A stretch of DNA of 64,000 nucleotides from Paguma larvata (lineage: Eukaryota; Chordata; Mammalia; Carnivora; Viverridae): the NCBI GenBank assembly GCA_030068075.1, contig CM057831.1, positions 8,507,464 to 8,571,463 of the forward strand. The letters run 5' to 3'. The notes beneath the pieces are model-generated. The model was not told the DNA's origin. It made no database searches and saw only the letters and a program-made list of their open reading frames with translations. Shown here one piece after another: positions 11,396 to 22,888 of the stretch (position 1 is the first letter of the stretch; the number at the start of each line of letters is the position of its first letter). The position numbers were made by a program, and so were the translations under genes.

Positions 11396-12945
11396 TTTTT
11401 TTTTTTTTTTGGAGACTCTGACAAGCTTATTTTAAAATATTTATGGGAAGAGAAAGCCTCTGGAGTAGCCAAAACAATTTTGAAAAAGAAGAATAAAGTG
11501 GAGAGATCCTTTGCCTAATGTTAAGTCTTACTATATGGCTAGAGTATTCAAGAAACACAGTGCTAGTGGAGGGATAGACACATAGATCAATGCCACAGAA
11601 TACAGAACTCAGAAATAGATCCACACAAACTCAAAGCGGATCAGGAACCAAATTCTAGGAAAAAAGCAAAGCAGAAAACCTTTGGGTTCTAAAACTAGAC
11701 AAAGAGTTCTTAGACTCAATATCAAAAGCAAAATCCATAAAAGGAAAGGATAATAAATTGGCCTCATGAAAATTAAAAACTTTCGCTCTGCAAAACACTC
11801 TATTAAGTGGACATAAAGATAAATCAGACTGGAAGAAAATATTTGCAAACCACATGTGTAACAAAGGACTTGTATCCAGAATACATAAATAACTATCAAA
11901 ACTCAACATTAAAAAAACAATCCAATTAGGAAATGGGCAAAATCCATGAACAGACATTTAATCAAAGAGCATATATAGATGACATGTAAGAACATGATGT
12001 CTGACATTATTAGCCAGGAGAGAAATGCAAATTAAAACCGTGAGCTAGCACTCCACACCTAACCAAATGGCTAAAGGAGACGATAGTGAACACCAAATCC
12101 TAGCAAGGATGTAGAGAAACTAACTGGTTCACAGGTATATTGCTGGTGGGAATGTGAAACGATATGACCACTATGGAAGATAATTTGGTATTTTCTTTGA
12201 AGCAAAAAAATAGACCCTATGTTTAGGCACTCATTCCAGAGAACTGAACGCTCATTTTCACACAGAAGCTTGTACAAGAATATTCAGAATAGCTGTATCT
12301 GTAATAGCCCCAAACGAGGAACTACCCAATGTCCTCAGCTAAATGGAAGATGAAATAAGCTGTGGTTACATTGATGTCATGGGTTACTACTCAGCAGTGA
12401 AAAGGAGTGAACTTGATTCTGTAGCATTTTGGATGAACCTCAAGGAAATTATGTTGAGTTTTTTAAAAAGCCATTGTTAAAACAATATGTGCTGCATAAT
12501 TCCATTTAAATAGCATTCATGAAATAGCGTACTTACAGAGATAGAGAACGGATTCATGGTTGCCCAGAGATAAGGACGGAATAGGGGATTCCTTTAAAGG
12601 CGTGGCATTAGGGAGTCTTGTGATGATGATACGGTTAAGTACACTGATTGTGGTGGTGGTTCCATGAAGCTACACATGTGATAACATTGCAAAGGGTAAT
12701 GCAAATACACACCCATGTATGCATAGGTACATATATGAGTGCATGCCAAGCTGGTGCAGTCTGAGTATGTTGTATAGATTGTAGTAACGTCAATTTCCTA
12801 GTTGTAATATTAAACTCCAGCCACACAAGTGGCCGACATTGGGGGAGGCTGGGTGAAGGATGCGTGAGACTTCCCTGTACATTTTTTTTAGCACTTTCCT
12901 GTGACTATAATTATTCTAGAATAAAAGTCTTAAAAATTATATCGC
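11396..12945 (+). mobile_element. Ancient L1ME: ORF2 3' end and 3' UTR
   Basis: Starts at a 16-bp T run. ORF2 wording follows: 'gatcaatgccacagaataca', 'aagtggacataaagataaat', 'tattgctggtgggaatgtga', 'ctactcagcagtgaaaagga'. The 3' UTR has 'ggttgcccagagataagga', 'cttccctgtacat' and a terminal 'aataaaagtcttaaaaat'. Most of ORF2 is missing relative to the upstream ORF1 part, either an internal deletion or two separate copies. Confidence 0.8.
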
Positions 12946-13164
12946 TTTTAGATGATAAAATAGAATACCCTTATGACCTCAAGGTAGGGAAGAATTCTTT
13001 AATGAGATATGAAAAGTACTAGGTATAAAGGACATTTCCTCAGTGTCCCATCTAACTCAGACTCTTTGCTGCACATAATATTATTTATCTTGACGTCTCC
13101 TTTTGAAATTCTTTTCTAGCTTGGCTTCTCCAGTACCTAAACGTACCCAATTTTCCTTTTGTCT

Positions 13165-13400
13165 CTTGGACTTCATTATTCATTTGATAAATAAACTGAC
13201 CACTATTAGGTGCCAGGAACTCCTTTAGATGTGAGATATAGTAGCGAACCAAACAGATTTTTCAGATTGCTAAGTGTCCCATTCTGAGAGGGCTTATGGC
13301 TTAGTGCTACTTGGTGGATAAGAAGACAAAAAAGCATGTAAGTAAGTAAGTAAAATATGGCATGTCAGTGGTAAGTTATGGAAAAAAAATAAATCACCGA
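13165..13400 (+). mobile_element. L2 internal relic
   Basis: 'ttaggtgccaggaact', 'gagggcttatggcttagtgc' and 'gataagaagacaaaaaagca' followed by 'tgtaagtaagtaagtaa' parallel the L2 stretch reading (in consensus) gagcttacagtctagtgggg, then gacagacatgtaaataagta. Diverged. Confidence 0.55.
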
Positions 13401-14080
13401 TGGGAAAGAAGGTGTTAGGGTGGGGAAAAATGGGCAGCTTAAAGCAGGACGAACAAAGAATCGAAGGAGATGCAGGCTGCCGCGAGGAAATCTGAGTTTT
13501 CATGAGCCCTCCGGTGATTCTGATGCCCACTGCTCTAAACACTGCTCTAGGCGACATGCAGGCCATCTGAGAGCCTGGAGCAAGACACGAGAATGACACA
13601 ATCTGATTCACCTTGTGGCTTCGGTGTTGGAAATACTTTGCAGGAAGAGCAAGGGTGGACAAGCCTCACCAGGCAGAAGGGTGCTGGGTTGACGGATGGG
13701 GAGGACGACGGCCTAGGGCCCTAGCGGTGGAGGTGGGAAGGGGTTGCAGTCACGGATTCCCAAAGGCTCCTCTCTCCCTGTGAATTGTTTCCTTTAGAGC
13801 TGGTCACATGGTTTCACACGTAACTCCCCCAGAGACATGTGTTGGCCCTCTCTAGGCTCCATCGCCTGTATTCCACACCCTCCAGGATACCTCGTAAGGA
13901 AACATCACCACACTCTCGCTTAGTGGGACTACTCTGCATACTTCAGTATCTGCAGAATAGAAATACTGATTGATTCCCAAAGAAGTTTAAAAATTTCTTT
14001 TCTGGACTCCATTATCACTCCTAGGACTCATCAGTCCCTTTATATCTAGGAATGAGGTCACTCCGAATCCAAAGCCCGTT
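13400..14080. other. Unclassified sequence
   Basis: A short piece near 13495-13535 ('catgagccctccggtgattc') resembles the end of a hAT-type DNA element, too short to call. Otherwise unique to my eye. Confidence 0.3.
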
Positions 14081-14111
<31 letters not shown>

Positions 14112-14207
14112 TATGTATATATATGTGCTATATATATATATATACACACACAGACATATATATAATATGTTTATATATATACATGTATATGTATTTATAT
14201 ATATTGT
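14081..14207. repeat. Poly-A and (TA)n/(TATG)n tract
   Basis: A 15-bp A run leads into about 110 bp of TA-rich dinucleotides with interspersed ATGTAT and ACACACA. It abuts the outer edge of the inverted-repeat arm at 14208. Confidence 0.95.
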
Positions 14208-14360
14208 AATGGTGGTAACATCTTCCGGACTTACCAAAAATAGCGTGTCCTAAAACCAAATGTTCTAGGGTTTTTTTTCTTGATTCCTTACCTGTATATT
14301 GGGCAGCTTCTAATATTAGGAAGCATCTTCCCAGGTGGATAAATTCTGCAGAATTTTACA
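14208..14360 (+). repeat. Left arm of a long inverted repeat
   Basis: Aligns, reverse-complemented, with 15878-16037. Shared blocks are atggtggtaacatc, gttctag, ccttacctrta, ttgggcagcttc, rggaagca, ccaggtggataaattctgca and attttaca. I estimate 70-80 percent identity by eye. Family not recognised. Confidence 0.8.
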
Positions 14361-14430
14361 TATTTTACATATATATGTATATAAATATATACGTATATGT
14401 GTATATATATATATATATATTTTTTTTTTT
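14356..14430. repeat. Second (TA)n tract with T run
   Basis: TATATG/TATA dinucleotides followed by an 11-12-bp T run, at the inner edge of the left inverted-repeat arm. Confidence 0.9.
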
Positions 14431-15573
14431 TGTCGTCTATTATCCCAAGAACCGAAGCCGCAGCTAGGATGACAAGTCTGTCATTTTCCAGTGGTGATGT
14501 ACGCTTCCCAGAGAATGGCGGGGCCTGGTGTGCATGGGACCGCACAGGCAGTGAACCGGCAAGCCCGTAGTTGGTTCGGTTTATAAATGTTGCAGCGACA
14601 GGGGATGAGGATGCAAAGAATGTTTATAAGAATTACATGCATCTCTGAGTGTTGGTTTATTTGATCTTTTTGAAATTAATCTTAGAGTTTCTACCACATG
14701 TAATGCTAAACACATGTCACTTATTTTGAACTTAATACAGTGCAGGGAAATGTTTATAAGAATTAGAGGCACTTCAGAGTCTGTCGCGGGGCCAGATCTT
14801 TGGCACAATCTGCTTATGCCTTCTGAAAATTGTATTCAGTCACGGACAACTATATGTTGCCCTTTTAAGAGTTCAAGCGCTGAGTCATTATTGTTGTGTC
14901 TAAGAAGAAGGAGATTGTTAATTGTGTTTACAATAAACTACGTGAATAAAGAAACAGAGTAGGTTAATATTTTCTTATCACTGTTAGTATTTGTGGAATA
15001 GCACTCATTACCCTCGGTACAACTAGTAGATTCTTTTTCTCACGTCCAGTCTTATGGATTGTTAATGACTGTTTGGAGCTCTGTGAGAATCTGAAGACAG
15101 TCTGGTTAGAGCAAGAAAGGGCCATGTTTGGTATGAACTGTCTGCCATCGGTGGGGGTGCCACAGAAGGGGTGTCTCGGGAGCCCCATATTGTCTAACCC
15201 TTCCAAGGAAGGAAAAAGGATCAACTTTATTAAGATAAATTCAGGATTTCCAAAACTAAAATATTACACCCTATAGGTCCTCCATGCATACCCTTCCTTA
15301 CAGTTAGTCTGGCTTCCTTGTTGTCCCACACAGAAGTCATGATCATTTGGTCTCTGAGCCCTTGATAAAAGCGACCGCCCCAGCTTGAAATGCCCACCAT
15401 TCTTCTGTCTATTCAATTCCTACCCATCTCTTAAGGTATGGTACACAACCCCTATAGACTATGGAGTCTTTCCTGATTACCCCGGACCCTCCTCCATAAC
15501 ACTCCTCTTCTTGATTTCCTAGAAACTTGACGTTAATTGTGGGACACAAAAACCATGATATCTTTCTTAAATT
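14431..15573. other. Unclassified spacer between the inverted-repeat arms
   Basis: Contains a direct repetition of 'aatgtttataagaatta' (about 14619 and 14749) with similar flanks. Otherwise no family or exon recognised. Confidence 0.35.
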
Positions 15574-15588
15574 AAAAAAAAATAGATA

Positions 15589-15790
15589 GGGGCACCTGGT
15601 TGGCTCAGTCGATTAAGCGGCCGACTTCGGCTCGGGTCATGATCTCGCGGTCTGTGAGTTCGAGCCCCGAGTCGGGCTCTGTGCTGCCGGCTCAGAGCCT
15701 GGAGCCTGCTTCGGATTCTGTGTCTCCCTCTCTTTCTGCCCTTCCCCTGCTCATACTCTGTCTCTATGTCTCTCAAAAATAAATAAACGT
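15589..15790 (+). mobile_element. Felid SINEC copy, well preserved
   Basis: Near-consensus head, clear B box (gagttcgagcccc), body and aataaataaacgttaaaa tail. Target duplications: aaaaaaaaatagata at 15574-15588 and aaaaaaaaataggta at about 15793-15807. One of the younger copies here, and it lies between the inverted-repeat arms. Confidence 0.95.
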
Positions 15791-15877
15791 TAAAAAAAAA
15801 ATAGGTAAAAGATTGAGAGTTGGGTAGTGTTGAAAAGTCCGGAGGAGCATGCTTTAGACCGGGCTTCTAGAAAGAGT

Positions 15878-16037
15878 TGTAAAATCCTGCAGAATTTATC
15901 CACCTGGAAAGGTGCTTCCGAAGTTCGGAAGCTGCCCAATCTTAGAGGTAAGGGATTGAGAAACAAATTCTAGAACACTTGGTTTTTGTTACGCACTGTT
16001 TTTAGTAAAGTCCAGGAATCAGGATGTTACCACCATT
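15878..16037 (-). repeat. Right arm of the long inverted repeat
   Basis: Reverse complement of the unit at 14208-14360. It contains a perfect hairpin, gcttccgaa-g-ttcggaagc, at 15914-15932; the left arm has the decayed equivalent (gcttctaatattaggaagc). Confidence 0.8.
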
Positions 16038-16400
16038 TTGACTGTTGTCTCAAGAGCTACATCAATCCCGCTAGAGCATACTGGGAAAAAAGGGGGGAGG
16101 TGCCCTATGTTCAATATCTCAGCATCCAAGAAGCTAATGACTGGATTCTGGAACATGCCGTAAGAGGTCCATACCTCACGGCCCTGCTTGCCAGCAGAAG
16201 ACAGCAGACACCTTTAAGGGTGTCCTGCCTCTGCCTTCTAGATCTTGCATGCGTTGATGTAATTGCCTGAACCTAAAATCCAGCTGAAAGACCCTGGGAA
16301 GTGTAGCTTGTAGTATTCTAAAACACAGGAAGGCACCCCAGAGAGAGGGTGGGATGGGTGTGGACACCTAGCTGCCATACTGGTCGCAGCCATCACAGAT
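16038..16400. other. Unclassified sequence between inverted-repeat arm and L1
   Basis: The plus frame at 15986-16270 runs through the arm into this stretch and has no domain I know, so it is not called. The last part may be the 5' side of the L2 relic at 16841. Confidence 0.35.
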
Positions 16401-16410
16401 CACTCTATTT

Positions 16411-16836
16411 TATATTTTTTTGAATAATTTATTGTCAGTTTGGTTTCCATACAACACCCAGTGCTCATCCCAACAAGTGCCCTCCTCTGTGCCCATCACC
16501 CACTCTCCCCCCTCCCCCTCCCCCCTCTCCCCTCTGTTTATTCTTCGTCTTTGAGAGTCTCTTATGTTATGTCTTCCTTCCTCTCTGTGGCTTTTTTTTC
16601 CCCCTTCCTTCCCCTCTTCCCCCCACCCCTGGTTTTCTGTTAGGTCTCCCAAAGCCTACCTATGTATGGGAACATATGGCATCTGTCTTTCTCTGCCTGA
16701 CTTATTTCACTTAACATAATACCCTCCAGCTCCATCCATGTTGCCACACATGGCCAGATTTCATTCTTTCTCATTGCTGCGCAGTATTCCATTATATATG
16801 TGCCACATCTTCTTTATCCATTCGTCAGTTCATGGA
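16411..16836 (-). mobile_element. Young carnivore L1, 3' end only, antisense
   Basis: T-rich start, then the antisense L1 3' UTR ('gtttggtttccatacaacac', 'cagtgctcatcccaacaag') with its polypyrimidine block, then the antisense end of ORF2 ('cttaacataataccctccag', 'ctttatccattcgtcagtt'). 5'-truncated to about 430 bp. Direct duplications of cactctattt at 16401-16410 and 16837-16846 mark the insertion. Confidence 0.93.
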
Positions 16837-16840
16837 CACT

Positions 16841-17200
16841 CTATTTAAAAGTGGCGAATCCAGTCCTGCCATTTACCTGTTGAAAACCATTCATTGCCTC
16901 TTTAAAAAAAATTTTTTTTTAATATTTATTTTTGAGAGAGAGAGCATGAGTGGGAGAAGGGGCAGAGAGAGAGGGAGACACAGAATCCAAGGCAGGCTCC
17001 AGCCTCTGAGCTGTCAGCACAGAGCCCGACGTGGGCCTCGAACTCACGAACTGTGACATCATGACCTGAGCTGAAGTCAGATGCTTAACCCACTGAGCCA
17101 CCCAGGCGCCCCTATTGCCTCTTAATAGCCTACAGCATGAAGCCCTAACTCCTTAGCAGGGCTTAGGAGGCTCTCTGCTGCTCTCGATCGTGGAGGACAA
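16841..17200 (+). mobile_element. L2 ORF2 3' relic, broken by L1 and SINE
   Basis: The text on either side of the SINE joins as an L2 stretch: 'tgttgaaaaccattcattgc' then, after the SINE, 'ctacagcatgaagccctaac' and 'tccttagcagggctt'. This parallels L2 'aaaccctccagtggctcccc' and 'aaactccttagcatggc'. It was the host for both later insertions. Confidence 0.6.
16903..17112 (-). mobile_element. SINEC copy, antisense, in the L2 relic
   Basis: T run, 'tttttgagagagagagcatg', body, and head ending 'ccacccaggcgcccc'. Perfect 10-bp target duplication attgcctctt at 16893-16902 and 17114-17123. Confidence 0.95.
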
Positions 17201-18018
17201 CTTATCGTGTAGTAACAAGACGACAGGTGAAGTCAGAATCATGGGTGACTGTCTATGTACTCATCTAATATTTTTTTTAAAAAAAGAAGATGGTGACAGA
17301 AACAGATGTGTTATTTTTCCCTTAATTCCCCCAATTGAAAAAAAATCTAAAAACTAGGACACCACCCAAGAACTGTGGGAAACATTTACAATAGAAGTAG
17401 AAATCATAGAGCTCCCAATAAACCTTAGAGCGAGGGAGGAGGTCCGAATAGACCTAGCTCAAAAAGTGACATAAGAAAGCCATGGTTTTTGATTGCTTTG
17501 CGAAACAACAGAGTGGGGCGCTCTCGTGGCCCGAAGCTAGAAAAACCATCCTACTCATCCCTCCGTAAAAAAGCCCTATTTTACATTTGTACTTAGGGTT
17601 TTCTGGTACTGTAGGACACGTCCTGTTAACGGAGGCACAAAATAAACCGAGCTTAAGCCCAGCGGCTCACAGACGCAGTTCAAAGCTACGCTGGCTTGCT
17701 GCTGACCTGCGAGGGAGCTTGGCGGGCCGCTCTCCACGCTCGGGGTGCGCGCTGCCTCTGTGGCGCTCGGCGCAAAACCAACACTGGATGCTATTTTCGC
17801 CGTTGCCCTTTATTGTAAAAGTGGAAATCCTCTTTGGATTTCTTTCAGTTGGCGAAAACAGGTACTAAGGTAGGTCTTTGAATCAAAGCGAAGTAGCCTA
17901 GTGCAAACTTAAAAAGTAAGATGCTCCTTGCGTCGGTTGCTTGCTGTAGCTGCTTATGACCCTGTAGTTAATTTTTATGATTCCCTTTGCCTATTACCCA
18001 TTTTGTATATCTCTTGAA
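17201..18018. other. Unclassified sequence
   Basis: AT-rich to 17.4 kb, then more CpG-rich around 17.5-17.8 kb. The plus frame at 17587-17868 has no domain. Nothing else supported. Confidence 0.35.
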
Positions 18019-18163
18019 CTTATTTTTTTAAGTTTACTTATTTCAGGAGAGCGGGAGACTGAGGGCAAGCAGGGGAAGAGCAGAGAGAGAGAGAGAATCC
18101 CAAGCAGGCTCCACACTGGCAGCACAGAGCCAGAACTCACAAACCGCAACCCAGGAGCCCCTA
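18019..18163 (-). mobile_element. Old SINEC copy with internal deletion, antisense
   Basis: Tail 'agtttacttatttcaggaga', 'gagaatcccaagcaggctcc', then only a remnant of the head ('aactcacaaaccgcaaccca', 'ggagcccc'). Most of the tRNA-like part is lost. Confidence 0.8.
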
Positions 18164-18559
18164 GCCCTTGATTTCAGTTAGCCACTTCACTAGCTGGGAT
18201 TCTGTTTGGAGTGCGGTGGCGCTTTGGACGCATGCGTTCATTTCCAAAGGAACTGAGCCTTTGGCCCTGCCTGCAGAGACCTTCACGAACTTTCACGGCT
18301 GCAGATGAGATCACTAGAGACGTCTCAGGAGGGCCCTCGCATCGATTCCTTTCTCTTCCCGGCTCCCCTTTTGCAGCGGTGACCTTATTTCATCTTGATA
18401 CTAAAGATCAGCTGTCCCATCTAACATTGCAAAATTACTTTTTGCATCTTCTCCCGGGAGCACGAGAACCCCAAAATGTCCGGGAGGCGATCACAATTTC
18501 CAGTTTGGCAGAATAACTTTTGTGTTCCTCCCTGGGAATCTTTCCCCACTGAGGAGCTG
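18164..18559. other. Unclassified sequence
   Basis: The plus frame at 18211-18516 (101 codons) has no recognisable domain. No repeat recognised. Confidence 0.35.
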
Positions 18560-18800
18560 CAGCCCTACGGTTCAGGGCAGGAGCTCTGAATGTCAACTGC
18601 ATGTTCGAAATTCCAGCCCCACCATCTACGTCATTGCACCGAGTTGCCTAAGGTACAAAATGTACATAAGGTACAAAATGAGACCATACAGCTCTTTACT
18701 CAGAGTTGTCACGGTGACTAAATGACGTTAGTCACTTGTGTAAATCACGCAGCACAATGCCTCGCATGTAAGCGTGTGTTCTTAGCTACTACCCCTGAGT
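18560..18800 (-). mobile_element. MIR relic, antisense
   Basis: The MIR antisense order is visible: 'ttccagccccaccatctacg', 'aaaatgagaccatacagctc', 'gttgtcacggtgactaaatg', then 'cagcacaatgcctcgcatgt'. Several CpGs where the consensus carries TG or CA. Confidence 0.6.
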
Positions 18801-19435
18801 GCTAAACAAGGGAGTTACAAGGAGAGAAAACAAACTAAAAACAATCAAGGAGATCACTAGATAGAACTGTGAGCCTTGCACAAACCCTCACCATCCCAGC
18901 TCATGCCTTTTCACTTCCGTTTTGCCCCTAGCATTATGTTAGTTGGGGAAGTGGTGTCATATAGTTGTTGCTTATTCACAGCACAATGTAGTCCAATCTC
19001 CCAAGATTACTCCATAACTGAAACAGATTTTTTTACGAAAGTCCATATCCTTGTTCTATCAGGCTATTTCTGGGTGATGGGACATGCCTGGACAGTGAAT
19101 CCTACAGGAGTTGGCCCATTGCCTTAATTCTTTTCTGTAAATCATAATGGAAGGGCGACGTCTCATTGACGCACAAACACAAGTCTCCACGATCACCTTG
19201 AGATGCGATACTCTACCATATGACAGGGTTGTTGCTTCTACCAACTGATGAGGAGCAGTCCTTATTCTTAGTCTCGGCTCCTACCAGCTTCTGTTTACAT
19301 GGTTACATGGACCTAGGGTTTCATGTGTGAAATAGTACTATTATATTGTTCACATATTCAGAACATAGACTGTGTGCGAAAGAATAGAATCCCAACACAC
19401 ACTTGCTTTGCTCATGAGAATTCGAGCAACGTTTT
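18801..19435. other. Unclassified sequence
   Basis: No recognised repeat or exon. The orientation and text of nearby LTR-like pieces make old ERV interior possible but I cannot show it. Confidence 0.3.
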
Positions 19436-20026
19436 AGTTTGCAGTTGCTATCTTAAAAAATGACCACAAATGGGAGGTCTTAGAATAACACACACTTGTA
19501 ATCTCACGGTTCTGTAGGTCGGAAATCGGACATGGATCTCACGTCACTAAAATGAGTGGCAGCAGGGCTGTGTTTCTTTCTAGAGGCTCTGGGGAGAATC
19601 CGTTTCCTTGCTTGTTCAAGCTGTTGACAGAATTCAATTCCTGGGGGTTGTAGGAATGAGGTTCTCACTTCCTTGCGAGGGCTGTTCTCTGCATTTAGAG
19701 CCCCTCACGCTCCTTAGCTCATGCCTTAATCTTCCATCTTCAAAGTCAGCAATTGTGGGTTGATTTCCTTCCATGTTTTTAATCTCTCCTGCCTCTTCTG
19801 TTGCATCACTCAGACTCTTCATCCAGGAAGTATTCTCCACGTTTAAGGAAACACATTTTATTAGATTGGTTCTACCAGGAGAATGCAGGATAATCTTCCC
19901 ATCTTAAGATCTAAAACCTTAACCACACCTGCAAAGTACTTTTTGCCAAGTAACATAATGTATTTGCAGGCTCCAGGGATTAAGGCATGGATATCTCTGG
20001 GGGGGGCATCGTTTTGTCTACCACCA
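19436..20026 (-). mobile_element. MaLR/MLT1-like solo LTR, antisense
   Basis: Reads as an antisense LTR: 'ctcacggttctgtaggtcgg', 'gaaatcgg', 'cagcagggctgtgtttcttt', 'tggggagaatccgtttcctt', then 'ggctccagggattaaggcat' and 'ggatatctctgggggg' ending 'gtctaccacc'. Noncoding LTR text only. The exact subfamily is uncertain. Confidence 0.55.
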
Positions 20027-21289
20027 GCAGGCCCTGCAACAGCAATGGCTGGAGAAGAAAGCTGACTGACTTTTACCTAATTCTCTGCAGTAGGAAACTT
20101 CAGTGGTTAGTTACATGGACACAGTATTATCATACCAGTTGTCAAACTTGGCTCCTTCCAACTCCCTAACTGTTTGGCTAAACTATTCGCAACCACCCAG
20201 ATCCATAACTCAATTCATCTCTCTTTCCAGGCAAAGTGGGAAATGAGATGTACTGGTCAAAGGAGAGTTAAGACATTTCTGAGAAAGTCATAAAAGTGTA
20301 TACTTGTCCCATCAACTGAAAGAATATTGCTTCTAGTGTCCTCCATTTGTTGGAAATTACAGAGAAAAAAAAAAAAGCCCTTGTCAGATTAATAACTCCA
20401 TACTCAATACCAAGGGCTGTACTGATTTGTTCTAATAAGGAGACCAAGAAAGGAAAAGCATCTGCAGTTAAGAGTTATACATTTTTAAGCTCACAACATC
20501 CACTGCCATGTTCCAAGTTCATCTATCCTTGGCAGGATAAAACCAAAGAACCAGATGGGTCTGCGAATTGTAATCATCCCTCTTACAGTTTTCTAAATAT
20601 TTGTCGATGGCACTGACTTCCATGATGTCCATAAGGATGTGGTTTGTATTTTGATGTATTTCTTTGGTAGGAAGCAGATAGTGTAGAGACTTCCTTTGGT
20701 CCCTTCCTGCCCTGATGTCCCTTCCTTTGTTGGTAAAGGAGACTAAAAAACGATTATTGCTGGGTATATTTATTCCATTAATTGACATAGGTTTTGATTC
20801 CCATTGGTCCACTACCATGAAGTGACCTTCATCACAAGTCTGCCACCTGTCTTGCATATGCCTCCATTCTGACCATTAGGCAGCTGTAGTGTTCTTAGTA
20901 CCCAAGCAATAGTATACGTTTATAATTGATGTCTAGTATACATAAAAGCTTTAGATATTTACCTTTCTTATATGATAAATATCCACAAGAACTCTTGAAG
21001 AAGGACAGGAGGAAGATTTTAAGTATGCACTTGATATTTCAAATAGGCTCTTTCCCCAAGTGGATCCATGTCCCTTTCCTTGAAGGGTTTTGGTATCTTC
21101 AAACTTGAGTTTAGGGGTCTAGGGGTGAAGGGTTGTGACCACAATAACATGAAGTAAGGCCTCTGCTTATTCAGTTATATTTATCGAGAGAGAATTTCAT
21201 AGGTCTGGGGCAGAGAAAGTAATGCTCACAAATACTCTACTGGATCGGTCCATTTCTCTGTCCTCTTGTAGCTGGGCGGTGCCCCAAGA
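20027..21289. other. Unclassified AT-rich sequence with one minus-strand frame
   Basis: The minus frame at 20519-20857 (112 codons) has even composition and no low-complexity, but no domain I recognise. It could be chance, a decayed retroelement interior or a processed pseudogene. A short A run lies at 20365-20376. Confidence 0.3.
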
Positions 21290-21590
21290 TCAGATCTGTT
21301 CAATGGGCCGTGAGCAGAAGTTAACGTGTTTAACTTCTGGCTGAAGCCTAGAAGAGCAGATATTAGTTCCCCATGTAGTCTCTTCCCTTACCATGGAAAC
21401 TGTGAAATCAGATTACAAGAGCGAAGCAGGCTCTGTCTCTAAGTCGCTGCATGATCAATAGCCCTAGAGAGTCACTCGGGCCTGTACCAGACTTTGTATA
21501 AATGAGAAACAAACTTTTAAGTGCTAAGCCACTGACACTTGGGGGTCATTTTATTAGCACAGCATATCCTAATCCATTAGGGACCCAGGC
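21290..21590 (+). mobile_element. MaLR-like LTR 3' part
   Basis: The final 110 bp follow the LTR 3' wording 'atgagaaacaaacttttaag', 'tgctaagccactgacacttg', 'ggggtcattttattagcaca', 'gcatatcctaatcca'. The 5' part is too decayed to bound. Confidence 0.5.
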
Positions 21591-22888
21591 CTTACAGTCA
21601 AAGGACCCCATGAGCAATCAACCATCATCAGTGATCTCGCGGGTTAGACCGTTCTATTTGCCATGATGATTCTTCTTTCTGTTAGGCAGTCAAGCTCATT
21701 CTACCTCTGCCAATTAAGTTCTCTGCTTGTTTTTTTTTTTTTTTTTTATCCTGGAATATTTTCATCACGCTGAACCGGGGAGTCCATATTAACTACAGCA
21801 CCTTCCTTAGCTTCTCTGGACTTCATAGAATGGCTGTTTCTTGAAGATCCCATCACTTCCCTCTCCAAAATCTATCTCACGGCTTCAGTGGGGGGAGATT
21901 TTTCTGGGCCGTCTCCAGCAACTGAGGGAGCGAGTGGGTGCACCGTGATTAACCTACTTCAGACTGCCGCAACCCTCCCAAATTAAAATTCCTTTATCTA
22001 CCTTAGGCCAAAACGTTTCTGGTACCTCAGTTTTATTTCGTGAAGGCCAGCACTGAACACAGGTATATATGAACTCGTTCCCCAAATGATTACACCTCAT
22101 ACCAGCAAGCACACAAAAAACAGGGGATGTCTGGTAAGTTCATCCTTATCGAAAAATTCAGTTGAATATAGAGTTAGGTTTTGTCCAGTTTGATGGGGAC
22201 CCTCTAAAGTCATTCCCGCACACAGTCCAAAGAATTTTGCCGATGTCAATTTAAGAAGTCTTGCAATTCTTCTGGGGTAAAATTCTCTCTTCCGTGATTC
22301 GATTTGTTGTTTTCTCCTTAGAGTAGGCTAGGATCTAATTTAACTATGCGTTTGCAGGACAGAAGGGGCTGGGGAAGAGGTGGAGAGGGTAGATCAAAAG
22401 GGAAATTGGCTTATTATCATGAGGAGCCCTCGGACGGGAGCACAGGAAGGTCGTTTCCAAGTGCATGGGAAACTCCGTGATAGGTAGGGCTCCTGGGGAG
22501 CAAGATGCCTCCAAATTCTGCCATATGCATCTCCTCCAGTGTTTCAGTGTCCTCTTCTTTCCTGAGCAGGGGCCAACTGAAGGAATAAGTTGATTAATTC
22601 AACAGATGTCATAATTTGGTAATCTGAAGGGGAAAAAGAAACCTCTCTGGTGAAGCTGGTTTTTACCTATCTTCATCCCAAAGATTACGATGACCAAAAA
22701 GAGATTCTTTCATACCCCTCATAGGAAGCCAGAGAGTTCAGAAGTTTAGGTGCATCATTTTGTTTTAAAAAATTATCGAATGCCAAGATAAGTAACTTCC
22801 TTATCGTGCAGTCCTTGAACTTGCAGAAACAACATGTTCCCCGGGCCTTGCCCTCCACGAGCACTTTATTCCAGAACACTAGAGGTAA
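21591..22888. other. Unclassified sequence
   Basis: Contains an 18-bp T run (21730-21747) and otherwise mixed-composition DNA without a recognised family. The minus frame at 22685-22951 overlaps the MITE and is not supported as a gene. Confidence 0.3.

Noticed and set aside
14081..14430. TA-rich tracts as an origin or matrix attachment site
   Set aside because: Ordinary mammalian AT microsatellites; no further support.
15600..15782. SINE heads as functional tRNA genes
   Set aside because: A and B box-like sequences belong to the tRNA-derived SINE head; no cloverleaf 3' half, and the element continues into SINE body and tail.
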